Assembly (NCBI RefSeq): GCF_000247815.1
Contig: NC_021676.1
Span: 6,774,793 to 6,838,792 of the forward strand
Source of the DNA: Ficedula albicollis
Taxonomy: Eukaryota; Chordata; Aves; Passeriformes; Muscicapidae
DNA: 64,000 nt
Direction: 5' to 3'
Position numbers and translations under genes: made by a program. Below are positions 1-12,100 of the stretch, piece by piece (positions within the stretch are counted from its first letter, which is position 1; every line of letters begins with the position of its first letter). Below the pieces are notes generated by a model, which searched no databases, was not told where the DNA came from, and worked only from the letters and a program-made list of their open reading frames with translations.

Positions 1-1203
1 GCTGCAGAATTCTGTGGAATTAAATCCTGCAATTCAGCACAAACCCATCCTGGGGTTTGAGAAGTAGTTTGACAGTAAATTCCACTGTGAGTGGAACCAG
101 TGCCCACACTGATGCTGACAGGCAGATGAGCAAGCAGCAGAAGGAGGAAAATGCCTTTCATGGTGTGTGTGCTAGCAGAGATGCTGTTGATTAACCCATT
201 TTTCTGCCAGCCAGCTCTGCCAATGCCATTTAACAACCACCAAGCCTGTATAATGCTAATGGGATGCTTATAAGGCATAAAGGGATTAATGCTCAGCTCT
301 GATGAAATCCAGATGCACAGAGCTGCCTCTTCTCAACGTCCTTTCTCTGGCCAAGCTGCAAATGAAGCGGTTTCATCATTGTAAATAGATGAAGCAGCAT
401 CCACTCGGTGCTTGAGCTCGCAGGCACTGAAGGCTGCTGGCAGTGAGGGGCAGGGTCACCCACTGACCCTCTCCTGCAGCAGCATCAGTCATGGGGGGGG
501 GAATTTGGGGTGCACAATTCGTGCAAGTTTGCATTTTCCAAAATTAGGGCTGGGGGAAGCTGGTTTGGAAACCAGGCTCCTGTCCCTGAGCCAAGTCCAA
601 GGGGGTTCTGGGGGTGGAGAGGCTCTGGCCACTCTCCCAGGGGTGTTGTGGCCACTGGCCTTGGCCTTGCCCTGGGTGTGTGTCTGGGACAGGTGAGGAT
701 TGGAACCAGTGTCATGTGGAGCTGCACTGTCTGCTCTGGAGACCTGGAGCATTTCTGCCTTGTAAACCCTTTGCACCTTCTCTTCCTTGTGCAGTTTATA
801 TTTTCCTTTGTCACACACCAAACCTGGGTAGTCTGCACTTTGAGCACTGGGAGGGTCTGGACCACCATACTCATGCTCAGAAGCCCTGCATGGAAAGGCT
901 GAAGTAATTCTGCAGCTGAGCAGACCCAGCTGTCTATGAGTTTTTAATTTTTAATATGGCAGAAGGAGGGGTTTTAAACCAAGAGGCAAAGGGAAAAGTA
1001 GTTATTTTAAAGACACTAAGGAATGTGTTACATTTTTCTGTTCCTCAGGTTTGGCTGCTCTGCAAGTTTTTCATTTTGCAAAAGCTCAGTTCAGTGGACT
1101 GTTTATTTGCATTTTTAAAGAAAGAACATGATTCTCAATTTACTTTGGCCTCACTGATGAATTTTTATAGTGTGAAACCCAGCAAGTTCCCTTCCAATGT
1201 TAA

Positions 1204-1306
1204 GTATATACAACTTCACAACAGAAATTTCTACCCCACAGTACCAACCTAAAATGTATATACAACTTCATCATAGAAATTTCTACCCCACAGTACCAAC
1301 CTAAAA
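1204..1306. repeat. Tandem duplication, period 52 bp
   Basis: Two copies of gtatatacaacttca followed by agaaatttctaccccacagt start at 1204 and 1256 with two or three differences. Confidence 0.9.
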
Positions 1307-3368
1307 TAAAAGGTCGAAAATTGTTCCCCCTCTGATTTCCCATGTCAGTAGTATCTGTAGTCACCTTTCAATCACTGATGCCATGCTCATCATCAGAGCA
1401 TGCCTCAGCTTAAGGCCAGAGACCTTATATGTGGGTAGAGCTGTGTAAAGGTTTTCTTCAGAGCTATAAAGGCAAAAATTTCTTGTAAGATGTTCCTGGG
1501 GTGTCTTTCAGCATTGGTTCAAAGGAAGGAAAGGAATGAGGAAAGAATCCTGATATAAAATGATATCAATACATATAGGGGCAATCTGTTGTGAAGGGCT
1601 TTCACCATGGGAAGAAGCACTTCATGAAAATCCCAACAAGTGCCAGCTGTTTGGTCTAATCCACAGTTAACACATATTTCAAATTTACTTGGCCCTGGAC
1701 ATCAGAATTGTAAAAAAACTGTCTGGACCTCCAGGAAAAGGTGAAGAAATTTTGCAAAACAAGGTTTTCCATTTCTTACTGCTTTCAATCTCCCGTGCCA
1801 GTACTAGAAGGGGGAAGGAAGTGCTTCCTCTAGCAGCTGTTCGTGTCTTGCCAGGCCAAATACTTAAAATTCAGAAGTATTTCTGAATTAACATCAATAT
1901 TTAATGATCTCTTAAATTTCTATCAATTAGTAATTTGCTGTGCTGTGCTAGTGACAGAGATTTGTGTTGTTCAAAGTTTTTCAAATTTATATTGGTGCAA
2001 AAAATACTTTGAGTGTATCCTTTGGATATTCAGGGCCTATTCCTGCTGCAGGTGATGACTAAGAATCCTCCTCACCAGCAGCAAGCATTTTTCATGCAGT
2101 GCTTTTTTGTTGTTTTTGTCCCAGAATACATAAACAGCCTTCTTTTGCTGAACCCTAAGATTTGCAGAGAAAAGACAACCTGTGGATGTTCTCAGCAGAG
2201 GCTGCCAGTAATTTTCAGATATTCTGTCCACCAACACTGTAGTCAGGGTTGAGGCTTGGAAATAGCAGGATTTTTTTTATTCTTGTATTCATCAGTTTTC
2301 ACCTCTCTGTCGGGTTCTGGGACCTCAGTGAGGGAGCACAGAGCTGCAGGTGGGCGCCACGTTTTTTACAGAGGCACAGCTGATGGATGGGAGCTGTGGT
2401 TTGCCCTCCTGCTAAAAGCTTTTGGCTCCTTTTCAGGTGTCTGTCTTTGAGGGACAGAGTTTTGCTCTGCTTTGGGACCCCGAGCAGTGCCATGTCTTGG
2501 GACTGAATTTGTGCTGCTCTCCAGGCATGGGCATTGCTGGTGGAGGACAAGGTGAGGCTCTGCTCAGTAGACAGAAACAGCCCCAGGCCATGACAAGTTC
2601 CAAGTGTCCTGATTTGGGTTCCAGCCCAGTGGCATTTAAGAATATCCCCATTACTTCAGCTGCTCAGAGGGACCTGCTTCAGTCAGGCAGAGTGGTGCTC
2701 TGCATGGTGACAGTCCCCTCGTGCTTTGCAGGACATCCTCCCTCATCACCATCCACTGATGGCATTGCTCCAGACTCCAAGGAAGGCACAAGTAATCCAT
2801 GGGAGCAGGGAAAAATATGGCATGGAACAGATTAGTGTGAGTTAAGCTAATCCCCAGCCACCTCCCTTTCCAGCTCCCAAGTGGAAAACCCACCTGGCCC
2901 TCGGCAGACAAGAATTGTTTCTCCCAGTCCTGCTTATATGGGACACTTCAAAATAAACCAGCAGGGTTCCATTTCTTGGAAGGAAAAGGAAATATTTCCA
3001 AGTGTGTCCTTGCAAACTGATTTACTGCCACCAGGCTGTGCGTATTTTAAGAAATGTTTTTGTTTGTTTGGAGCTGTGTATCAACAGTAAGGGAGAGAGA
3101 AGCAGTTAGTGAAACATGACAGGAAGATGAAATTGTGTAAAATGGCTCAGATAAATATTTACACCCAAGTTTCTTAGCTCTGAGTTCACATCAAACCTTG
3201 GTTCATACAGAGCATGTTTTTTGCTGGGGCTGCTCCATTTTGGAGCCTTCTCCCTGTGGGGTCATGCTGGCCTGCCTGGCTGGCAGGGAGCTGGGAGGAA
3301 GCTGGTTAGCAGTGCCTAGTCATGACCAGTACCATGGGAACACTATCTCTGCTATATATGGCATCCTC

Positions 3369-3785
3369 ACAGAATCACAGATGGGTAAGGCTGGAAGGGA
3401 CCACATTGGGTCACCTGGAGCAGGTCCATCCTCCTTGCTCAAGCAGGGTCATCCCAGATGCACAAGGTTGTGTGCAGGCAGTTCTGGAATATCTCCAGAG
3501 AGGGAGACTCCACACCCTCTCTGGGCAAAAATTCCAGTGTGCACAGAGCCTGCACAGTAATCCTTATGTTGATGGAGCTTCCTTTCTTCCAATTTCTGCC
3601 CATTGCCTCTTGGCCTGCTCAGCACCACGGAGCAGAGCCTGGCTCCTGACTCTGACCCCCTCCCTTCAGATGCTGATTGACATTGATGTGGTCACCTCTC
3701 ACTTGTCTGTTCTCAGGGCTGAACAGGCCCAGCTCCCTCAGCCAGCCCATGTAAATGAGATGATCCCATCATCTTCCCCTGGCTG
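3369..3785 (-). mobile_element. CR1 LINE fragment (3' region)
   Basis: The plus strand begins acagaatcacagatgg and continues with ctggaagggacc and aggctgaacaggcccagctc-like text, the reverse complement of the CR1 3' region. It is truncated and non-functional. Confidence 0.85.
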
Positions 3786-6038
3786 AGAACTGTGCAAAGA
3801 GAGAGAAACCAGTGTAGAAAACAAATCACAGACCAGCCTTTTGTTTTGGTCCTAGAACTCCAAACATTCACCTTTAAGAGACACTTGGAGAAGAAGTGGA
3901 GGGTTTTTAATCTTATTCTGAGCTGGGCAGGAAACCAAGGCTGAGAAGAAAACACATCTCTTCCAAGGAGCTGATGGCACAATGTAGGAAGGAGTGCAGC
4001 TTCTCAAGGCAGTATCAGCCAGGATTGGCAGACTGGCACAACACCCTGGTGAGACTCAGGGCACAGAGCTGGCCTGACTCCCAGAGGGTGCCCTGTGATG
4101 GATTTCCCATTTGAAGCTAGGGGAATGGCTGCAAGACAACAGCTGCTGGAGCCCCTGCTAAAACTGTTCCAGCTTGAGGGGCAGATGAAGTTTGGGAGCA
4201 GGGGTGAAGGAGACAGCAGCCATGTGAGTGCACTTTCCCTAAACTCATTTTAAGTGTAAATCCACATACAATGGCAAGCCCAGGTTGTTTTCAGTTCATG
4301 TAACCTAATGCCTGATTCCCTTTTATGCACTGAATTATTTCCCCTTCTGTTTTGTTATCTTTCTCTTACGGCATTTTCTAACTAGAAAGGCAGCAGCAGT
4401 CTGACATGGGTGCATGGTGGGAGCATCCAGCACTCACATGAACAGAGCAGGAGGCAGCAGTGTCCCACATTAGCTCATTAAGAGACTTTCATAGGCATGC
4501 CTCTGCTAATGTAAACTCATTATCAGATGGAAGAGCAGCAGTTGTTTTCACATGGATGGATCCAAGTCCAAGTGATGAATTGTTTCTCTACTCTTAACTG
4601 AGTTCTTAAGTATTTTTTTAAATGTTGCCTGAGAACTAAGTGGCCATGTGCTACATTTACACAGTACTTTTGCCCTGTTCCAGCAGGCCACTGACAGCTG
4701 TGCTCAGCTGATCAGTGCAGTGATCTGCCCTGACACCAAACGCTGATACTGAGAGGAGAACATTTGTAGGAAGATAGCATTTCACAACATCCATGCGAGA
4801 ATAAGAATAATGTTGGTGTTGTGGGCTCTGAACAATCTGTGATGCTCCAAATAATCAAAGACATTGTGGCCCGTGTTTTACTCTCTCTGATTGTGTCTTT
4901 AGCAACATAAGCTTCCCTGAAAAATAAGAATGTCAGCGTGAAATGGGCTCTGAATTCATGATTATAAAAATTGTGGGTTTTTTTTTTAAAGTATATGATA
5001 CCCTTTCATCATCTTTGCACCTGGGAAGTGGGCTGTTTGTCTAGCAAGGGGAGAGTGACACTGACAGCTTAATGTTCCACCTAAAGAGTAACAGAACCTG
5101 GCAGCTACGACCATTAGCAGCACAAATTTCCCTTGGAAGTGTGAGCTGGGTGCTGCAACGATGCCCTGAAATGCTGGGGTTGAAGAAAGCACAGAGTGGT
5201 TTCAAGGAAACAAGGTAGAAATGTTTCTGAAACAAATATTTCAATTTATGTTTTGCAGAAAAATAGCCCAGTTAAACGATTTTTTTTTTCATTTCTGAAT
5301 GGCTACTAAACCAAATAGCATCATTCCAGTGCCACAGGCACTGCAAACTTTGACCAGCTATTGTCAGAAGGAAAATCCACCCTGTGCTAAGCAGATGTCA
5401 TTATTTTTCAGCTCCATCCCACCTTAACTATCTGGAGAATAACATTCAAGTGCAGAGGTCAGTGGGAAAAAAACCAAAACCACTGCTGCTGGCCAGCTGA
5501 GCCGATAGCATAGACCATACATGGATTTGGAATGAAGGGCATCAGACTCACAACCTCCCCGGTGCCAAGAAATACACAGCTAAAATCGGCAGCTCAGAAA
5601 TGAGTAATGCACAAACATGGTCCAGAGTGTTAGAAGTGTTCAAGCACTTCCAGAGTACGTTGGGTAAATGAGTATCTGTTTCCATGGCACCAAAACAGCA
5701 CAGGGATCACGCCATGTCCCTCAGCAGCTCCCTGATTCCATGCCCAGTGAATGAGAGCAGAGCTGACCTCCAGGAAAAACACTCCCTGCCTCCAAGGTGG
5801 AGGAGCACAACGAGGTCCCCTCTTCATCTAGGAGCAGTGCTCGTGGGCAAGGGCTGCCCAAGGCTGCTGGTAGCCAGGTGAGCCTGGCTGGGAGCCACCT
5901 GCCACCCCCTCAGAGCCCAGCCAGCTCTGCTGGAGCCCAGCCTTTGGGCAGGAGGGTGAGGGGGCTCCAACATGAGACAGAGAACTTGAAGTGCTTCTTC
6001 TACTAGAATCCCAATTCTAGTGAGATGGAAGGGGGGTT

Positions 6039-6106
6039 TTTTTTTTTTGCAAGTAAACCATAAAACTGTGTTTGTTTTTTTTTTTGCAAGTAAACCATAA
6101 AACTGT
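6039..6106. repeat. Tandem duplication, period 37 bp (poly-T plus gcaagtaaaccataaaactg)
   Basis: The unit, a T run followed by gcaagtaaaccataaaactg, occurs twice, with gcaag at 6049 and 6086. The T-run lengths differ slightly. Confidence 0.9.
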
Positions 6107-9031
6107 AGAGTTTAGACACATTCTGGATTCAGAGGGCATTTACATGGCACTGTGAGGTGTTAGGAGACTCTGTCATGGTCCAGCAGCCTCCTAAGAAAAT
6201 ATCACTTACATGGGCTGGCCCATACACACTCAAATTGTTTAGAATGAGGTACCCAGCTAGGTTCTCCCATGCAGAGAGGGAGCATACAAGCAACTGTTTT
6301 ACTCTCTATGCCTACTGAAACCAAAGGCAGAACAATTTATTATTCCTCTATTAAATATGCAAATTAAATATGTTAACCTTGAAATTGTACCAATTAGTTG
6401 TGTCCAATTCCCTCAGTCAGATCAAAGTTTTAGAGTGGCCAGAATTATTGCCTTACCTGTAGTAAGGGGATTCCATCATCTCAGTGATGTCCTGCCAAAG
6501 GAATGTGACTGGCTAGGATCAAAATTACTTTGGCTGAGGTCTTGGAAGGCAATTTTTTGGTTTGCCTAGGGTCTGTTTGGGGTCATCCAGCTGGACCTCT
6601 GGACAGCTGATGATCTCAGCATTTTTTTTGGAGATATCCATATGGAGAGTACCTTGTGTCCTGTAGTCACAGCATTTCACTGGAAACTCACAGTGCTGTC
6701 TTTGTTAGACTTCCAGGGGCAGCCCAGTGCCTGTAGCTGTAGGACAGGTCCTCAGACAAGGCTGCTTGGAAGACACTGCTGCCACCATTCAGAAACAGTC
6801 TGAAAGCCTTCCCAGTGGTCAGGAGAACAAATCCCTGCAATTTATTCAGGGATAAATGCCCTCCTACACTAATATTCCATCACGTCTGTCTCTAGTACCA
6901 CTTGTACCCCAGAACAGAGTGGTTTTGGAGTGGCCAAAATGTTTGCCTTACCTTCAGTGAGGTATTGTGTGCTGTGGAATGCTTTGGCTTTTGAAGTGAA
7001 GACATTGCTGCAATCTGCAGTGCCCCTGGCACAGAGGTGCACCAGCTCACCCTGCCTTCATCAATGACCTCTGCAGCTGCTGGTTTTTACCCCCAGGCAT
7101 CCACACCCATCCTCACTTCCCACCTTAACAGAGAGAGAAAAACATAATGCTTTGCTGCATTATGTTTGTAGGAACGTTTTATCCTATTAAGGAACTTCCA
7201 GAAGCCAGATGTTCTGTTTTAGTTGGGACTTCCTTTTTTTAAAACAAGCATTTCTGGGCTGATGTTATTTTTATTCAGTTCTCCTTGTGAAACTTCCAAA
7301 GACAGATTTTTGTTTGGCAATGTCACAGCAGGGTATGAAGGAGAAATTGCTGTCCATCTGCTTCTGTCTACATATGTACATGTACCCAGGGAACCTGCTC
7401 AGGGAGCACTACTGATACTGCAAAGCTGAATATTCATGTATTAGGAAATTGGTTTATTAAATCATATTTGCTGGCCCACTCCAACTTTATGTAATTATAC
7501 ATTCTTTCTCACAAGGTCATCTGTGCTTTGGAGGCCTCTGTTGGACCTATCAGGCATGGAGTTAGGAATTTGTGATGTAGAAAGCTCTAGCCTGTAGGAT
7601 TCCCAGAAAGCAGAATTCAAAAGGTGTCCTGTAAACTAAATGGGAGATGAGGAGGATGTCCCTTCCCTGGCAGCTGGACTCCATTCCAGCCTCTGCCATG
7701 GATTTCCTTTCTAAACAGCCTTAAATCACTTCCACCAACTTTTACTTTCTCACACAAACTCCTGGAGACAGACTTGCAGCCATGCTGAGCTTCTGTAACT
7801 CCAGGGAGGGTAAAGAGAAGCAAGAACTTCAAACCAGCCCCAGCCAGCCTTCCAGTTTGCTCTGAAAAAACAGACACAATGTGGTGAACACCAGTGACAC
7901 AAATTGACTGAAATGGCTCTGTCCTTCACATTTCCATCACTGATGTGAGGGTAATGCCTTCCTCTGACATCACAAGAATGGCAATGTTGTCATAAGGTGC
8001 TGAGCTGTAACAGCCTTGCATCTTCAGAGATGGGACCAGTGAGTTCACATGCTATGAATGTTTTCACTGTTCAGCACAGACCTTGAAAAGTATACATTTA
8101 ATAAAAGCAACATACTTTCCCCGTAGGAGCTCTCCCCATCAACCTGCAATCATTGTTTCTTTTGTTCTTAGAATTTTTCGTATTTTGTAACATTCAGAAG
8201 TCAAAAGATCAGTAAGTCTCAACATGCTCTGAACTCCCTGGCACTTAAAGCTCTAACATAGGCAAATGCTGAAATTAGAAATGAGCCACAGCACAGATTT
8301 TCCCATGCTTACTAATCAAGAGTCACTAATGCAAGGATTTCTCTCCCAGGCTAAAACAACTCATCTTTCTCCAGCACAAAATTTATTTAGCAAATGAAAG
8401 GAGACCTGTGACCTCTGTATATGTTGACTTGGGTAGTTATAATTTCTAACTCTCAGGTCTCACCATTACAGTCATCCCAGTTCTGTGTTACACAAGGCTT
8501 GGTGGCTGTGGCTGTTAAAAAGGACACAAGTGTCTTGAGGCTAGGCTGCCTGGAGAGGGGCCTAGTAACAACCTGTTTGCTGAACCTGTGAGTCATGGAA
8601 AATGAAAATAGAGAAAAATCTACTAAGGAACCTCATCGTTCCTCCAGCTGATAAAGTACAACTCCCTGGAGTATTATATGCTCTTCATATCTTTGTCTGC
8701 TCCAGTTTTAAATTGTATTTCTATACCTTTCCTTAACAAACTATTCCATGGTATGAGTGTTTGCAAGTTTTTCTTGAACTTCATACTTTGGTTTTTTCCT
8801 CTGTTTATTCATATAATTACTTTGAGATTTGGCTGTGAAAACATAAATGTGAGAGTTGACCAGTGTTTTAATGATCAGGAAGGAGAGGTGGGTGTCTGAT
8901 AGCACAGATCATGACTTTCAGGGCTGAGGTTTCATGATTATTAGCTAGACAAAAAGAAAATTCATAGAGTGCAATGAGCAGGTCTGCTCCCAAGGTGGCC
9001 AGGCTAACTTGAATGTCTTTTTGTCTTGCAG

Positions 9032-9114
9032 AAGATGAAGCCCATTGTCCAAAGAAGACGATCTACCTCATCTGCCATTACTAAAGCTCTTGGCAAATCA
9101 AAGTCCCATTCCAG
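9032..9114 (+). CDS. ARHGAP20: ARHGAP20-type exon: basic N-terminal segment
   Basis: The acceptor is ttgtcttgcag and the donor is gtagaa. The exon encodes KMKPIVQRRRSTSSAITKAL, which aligns with the KKMKTLAERRRSAPS region of human ARHGAP20. It enters in phase 0 and leaves two bases over. The in-frame ATG at 9035 could serve as a start if no upstream exon is used, but the family has an exon before this one. Confidence 0.85.
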
Positions 9115-12100
9115 GTAGAAAAAATACCTTTCTGACTCCTGTTTCCACCTTTCTGCCTACACAGACTGAAATCAAACCGGTTTTCAATTTCATTTAACAG
9201 TGTTGAGGGCAATTTGCTCCTGCAGCAGGGGCAGCTGGGGGCAGGTGGAGGGGGACGAGGCACCAGACAGACCTGGTGGGTTGCAGGACATGAGCTGATG
9301 CAGATTTAGCACCCCTGAGGATCATCCTGGCATTCCACCTCAGAGTTTCCCTGAGCAGCCACCCCCAGCTTACTTACTGCCAGAGCCCTCCTGCCAGTGG
9401 GAGGGATAGTCCTGAGAATTGCCTCTGGCTCAGCTACAGGTACACCTGGGCAGGTGAGGGGGCTGGAGCTGCTGCTGGAGATGGAGGGAGTGGTGAGAGC
9501 CACATGCCAGACAGGTACATCTTCTGCTGGAACACTGAATGTTCTTACTTAGCCCTGAGCTGAGCACCTCAGTCCAGGAGCCACATGCCAGACAGGCACA
9601 TCTTCTGCTGGAACACTGAATGTTTTTACTTAGCCCTGAGCTGAGCACCTCAGTCCAGTGGGAGCTGAGTCCTCTTGAGCTCATCCCCTCCTGCAGCTCT
9701 GTGTCACTGTACAGACAAGGGGATTGCATGGTCCCTTCTGCCTTGCTCTGGTAGCAGTCTTGTAAATAACATTTCCTGAGGGATTTCTTTAGTTTGATTT
9801 TTTTCTTTTTTTGTAAGAAAGAGAAGATAAAGCTGAACTGATTGATGCTTAGATCTGGACCAGCCCTCACAAAGAATATCCCTTTAGTATCACACCATTG
9901 GTGATCGATGCACAGTTCTCACAGGATCATTTAATATGAAGGGCAGGACTGATTTTCATTTGGTTGTCATTTGACAAAGTTATGTGACTTCTTTTTCCTT
10001 CCTCCCACCCCCTCTAAATTGCAGTAGGGGGAAGAAAAAAAGTGAGGAAGAGAAACAAATTCTTGACTTTATTTGGCTGGAGAACATCCTCATGAGGGAG
10101 GGAAGCTTTAAATGTTTCTTGTGATGGATTGCTATGGAGGGAGCTGGTCCAGTGCCATCTTTGCTTAGGCCATGAAAGCATCAGTGAGATTTTTTTGCTA
10201 TCCTGCCATTGTGTTTATAAAGCTGGGTAATCCTCCAGCTTTAGGAAATCCACTGCTTGGGATTGTAAGATGCTGTGGCTCCCACTGCTCAACTGATGGA
10301 TATGGAGAGCTTTTAATATTATATGTGAAGGTGATTAAGCTTCTCACTTACAGCCCCACAGCTGTATAAGTCAAGGATTAACTTGCTGGTGGCTGTGGAG
10401 CAGGGAAGGGGGAATTTCTGTTTGCCAGAGTGCAGGTGTTCCTGTGACTGGGGGAGGATTTTAGTAAAGCAGTTTTTAACCTCACTCCTGTGAAATCAAG
10501 TGAGTTCAGTAATGAGGCCACTGGAAACTGAGTTAAGACCAGCTACGTCAAAAATACAACACTTACAGCTTGTGTGGTTTTTTATTTGTTTGTGTAGAGT
10601 GTCCTCAGACTAGAGGGTAGAGCAATAGAACAGAATTGCTGAGGGGTGAAGGGAAGGCAAGTATCCTTGCCTGCAAGCAAGATACACATTTTTGTCTATG
10701 TATAGAGACAGGAGGATCTCTGTGAGGTTTTTTCTGTGTCATTCTAAGGCCATGTCTCAGAGGTTCATTAATTAAGCCAGGCTCAGGCACAGAACACACT
10801 GTGAGCAGGAACACTTCCATGTTCATGCAGCACATCCCACGTGCTGTGACTGGCTGTGGGAGCTGCTGTGTGCCAGCTGACCTGAGCCCAGAGCAGTGCT
10901 GAGTAGTTCTCTGTGAGGTGCTGAGGTGCAAGACTGCCCTTGGCAGAGCTCTTCCAGCTGGGGACAGCACAGGGAGAGGGTCTGGTTCAATCCCTGTGCT
11001 GCCTTGTTGACTGCAGTCAACATGCAAAAACCCTCAGGGATTTTTGGAAATGGTGAGCACCTGTATGAATCTCAGTGGAAACAACCAGCTGGATGGCAGC
11101 CAGGCAAGCCAGAATCAGATGTCTGGAATTAGATGAGTACATGCAGTTCATTTTCTTTTTGCTGCAACTCTTGTGCTGACAAATTGTTCAGTCTGGATGG
11201 AAAACATGCACAGAAAGGGCAGTGCCCCCACGCCCAGCTGAGCCACGCCATGAGCCACGGGCTGTCCAAGTTCAAGTCACAGCTCACACATGTGCAGGAA
11301 GTAAATCTTTTACCTGAGTGAGAAATTACTCAAAAACTACTATTTCAGCAGCTTAATCTCACAAGATTTGGTGTGGGCATTTAGGCAGTTTTCCATCTGT
11401 CTGAGGCTGGTAAAGTTAATTGTGCAGGGGCAGGTGAATGTGGGTCATAATAGAGAGCAGTAGGAGCTGGGAGAAGCTTGGGGCTATCAGGCTCCTCCAA
11501 AACAGATGCCTGTGACAATCACAAACCCTTCTAAGCAAAGCTTCTGACAGTCTTGTGATTTTTCTTACTCCTCTAGGGAAGCTACTCTTTCCTCTTCCCA
11601 TCCAGACAATGGGCTGCCAAGTGGGGTGTTCAGCAGCCCAGGCTCCACCTTCATCCTGGACGAGCGAGTGCAGCTAACCGTGGGCCTGCAGACCCAGGAA
11701 AGACACCTGATTTTGTTCAGTGATGTGCTGGTCATTGCCAAGTCCAAGTAAGAGGAATTCCCACTCGTTCCTTTTCCCCAGAAGGTGCTGTTGAAGCTAG
11801 GCTCAGCACGTGGTGGGGTTTTTGGGGCTGTCCTGTGCAGAGCCAGGACTCAGGCTCAATGATCATGTGGGTACCTTCCAACTCGTGAGATTCTGTGATT
11901 CTGTGAGGCTCTGATCTATTTGTGAAGCACCCAGCAACCTTCAAAACAATGCTTCTTTGGAAATGTGGTTCTAAAATGTGGCACTTCCCCTTCCACCTTC
12001 ACAAATTCTGCTTGGTATTAATGTTTCACTCCCTTTGTCTGAAGAAAGAGGTCTAATCAGTTTTGCCCATTTCCTTATGAGGTTGCTTGAAGATACACCA

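Larger units (their letters stand above)
1..9031 (+). other. Presumed 5' intron/upstream region of the ARHGAP20-type gene
   Basis: I find no recognisable coding exon here. It contains a CR1 fragment (3369-3785), two short tandem duplications (near 1204 and 6039) and ordinary unique sequence. The missing first coding exon of the RhoGAP gene is either hidden here without a recognisable signature or lies before the window. Confidence 0.5.
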
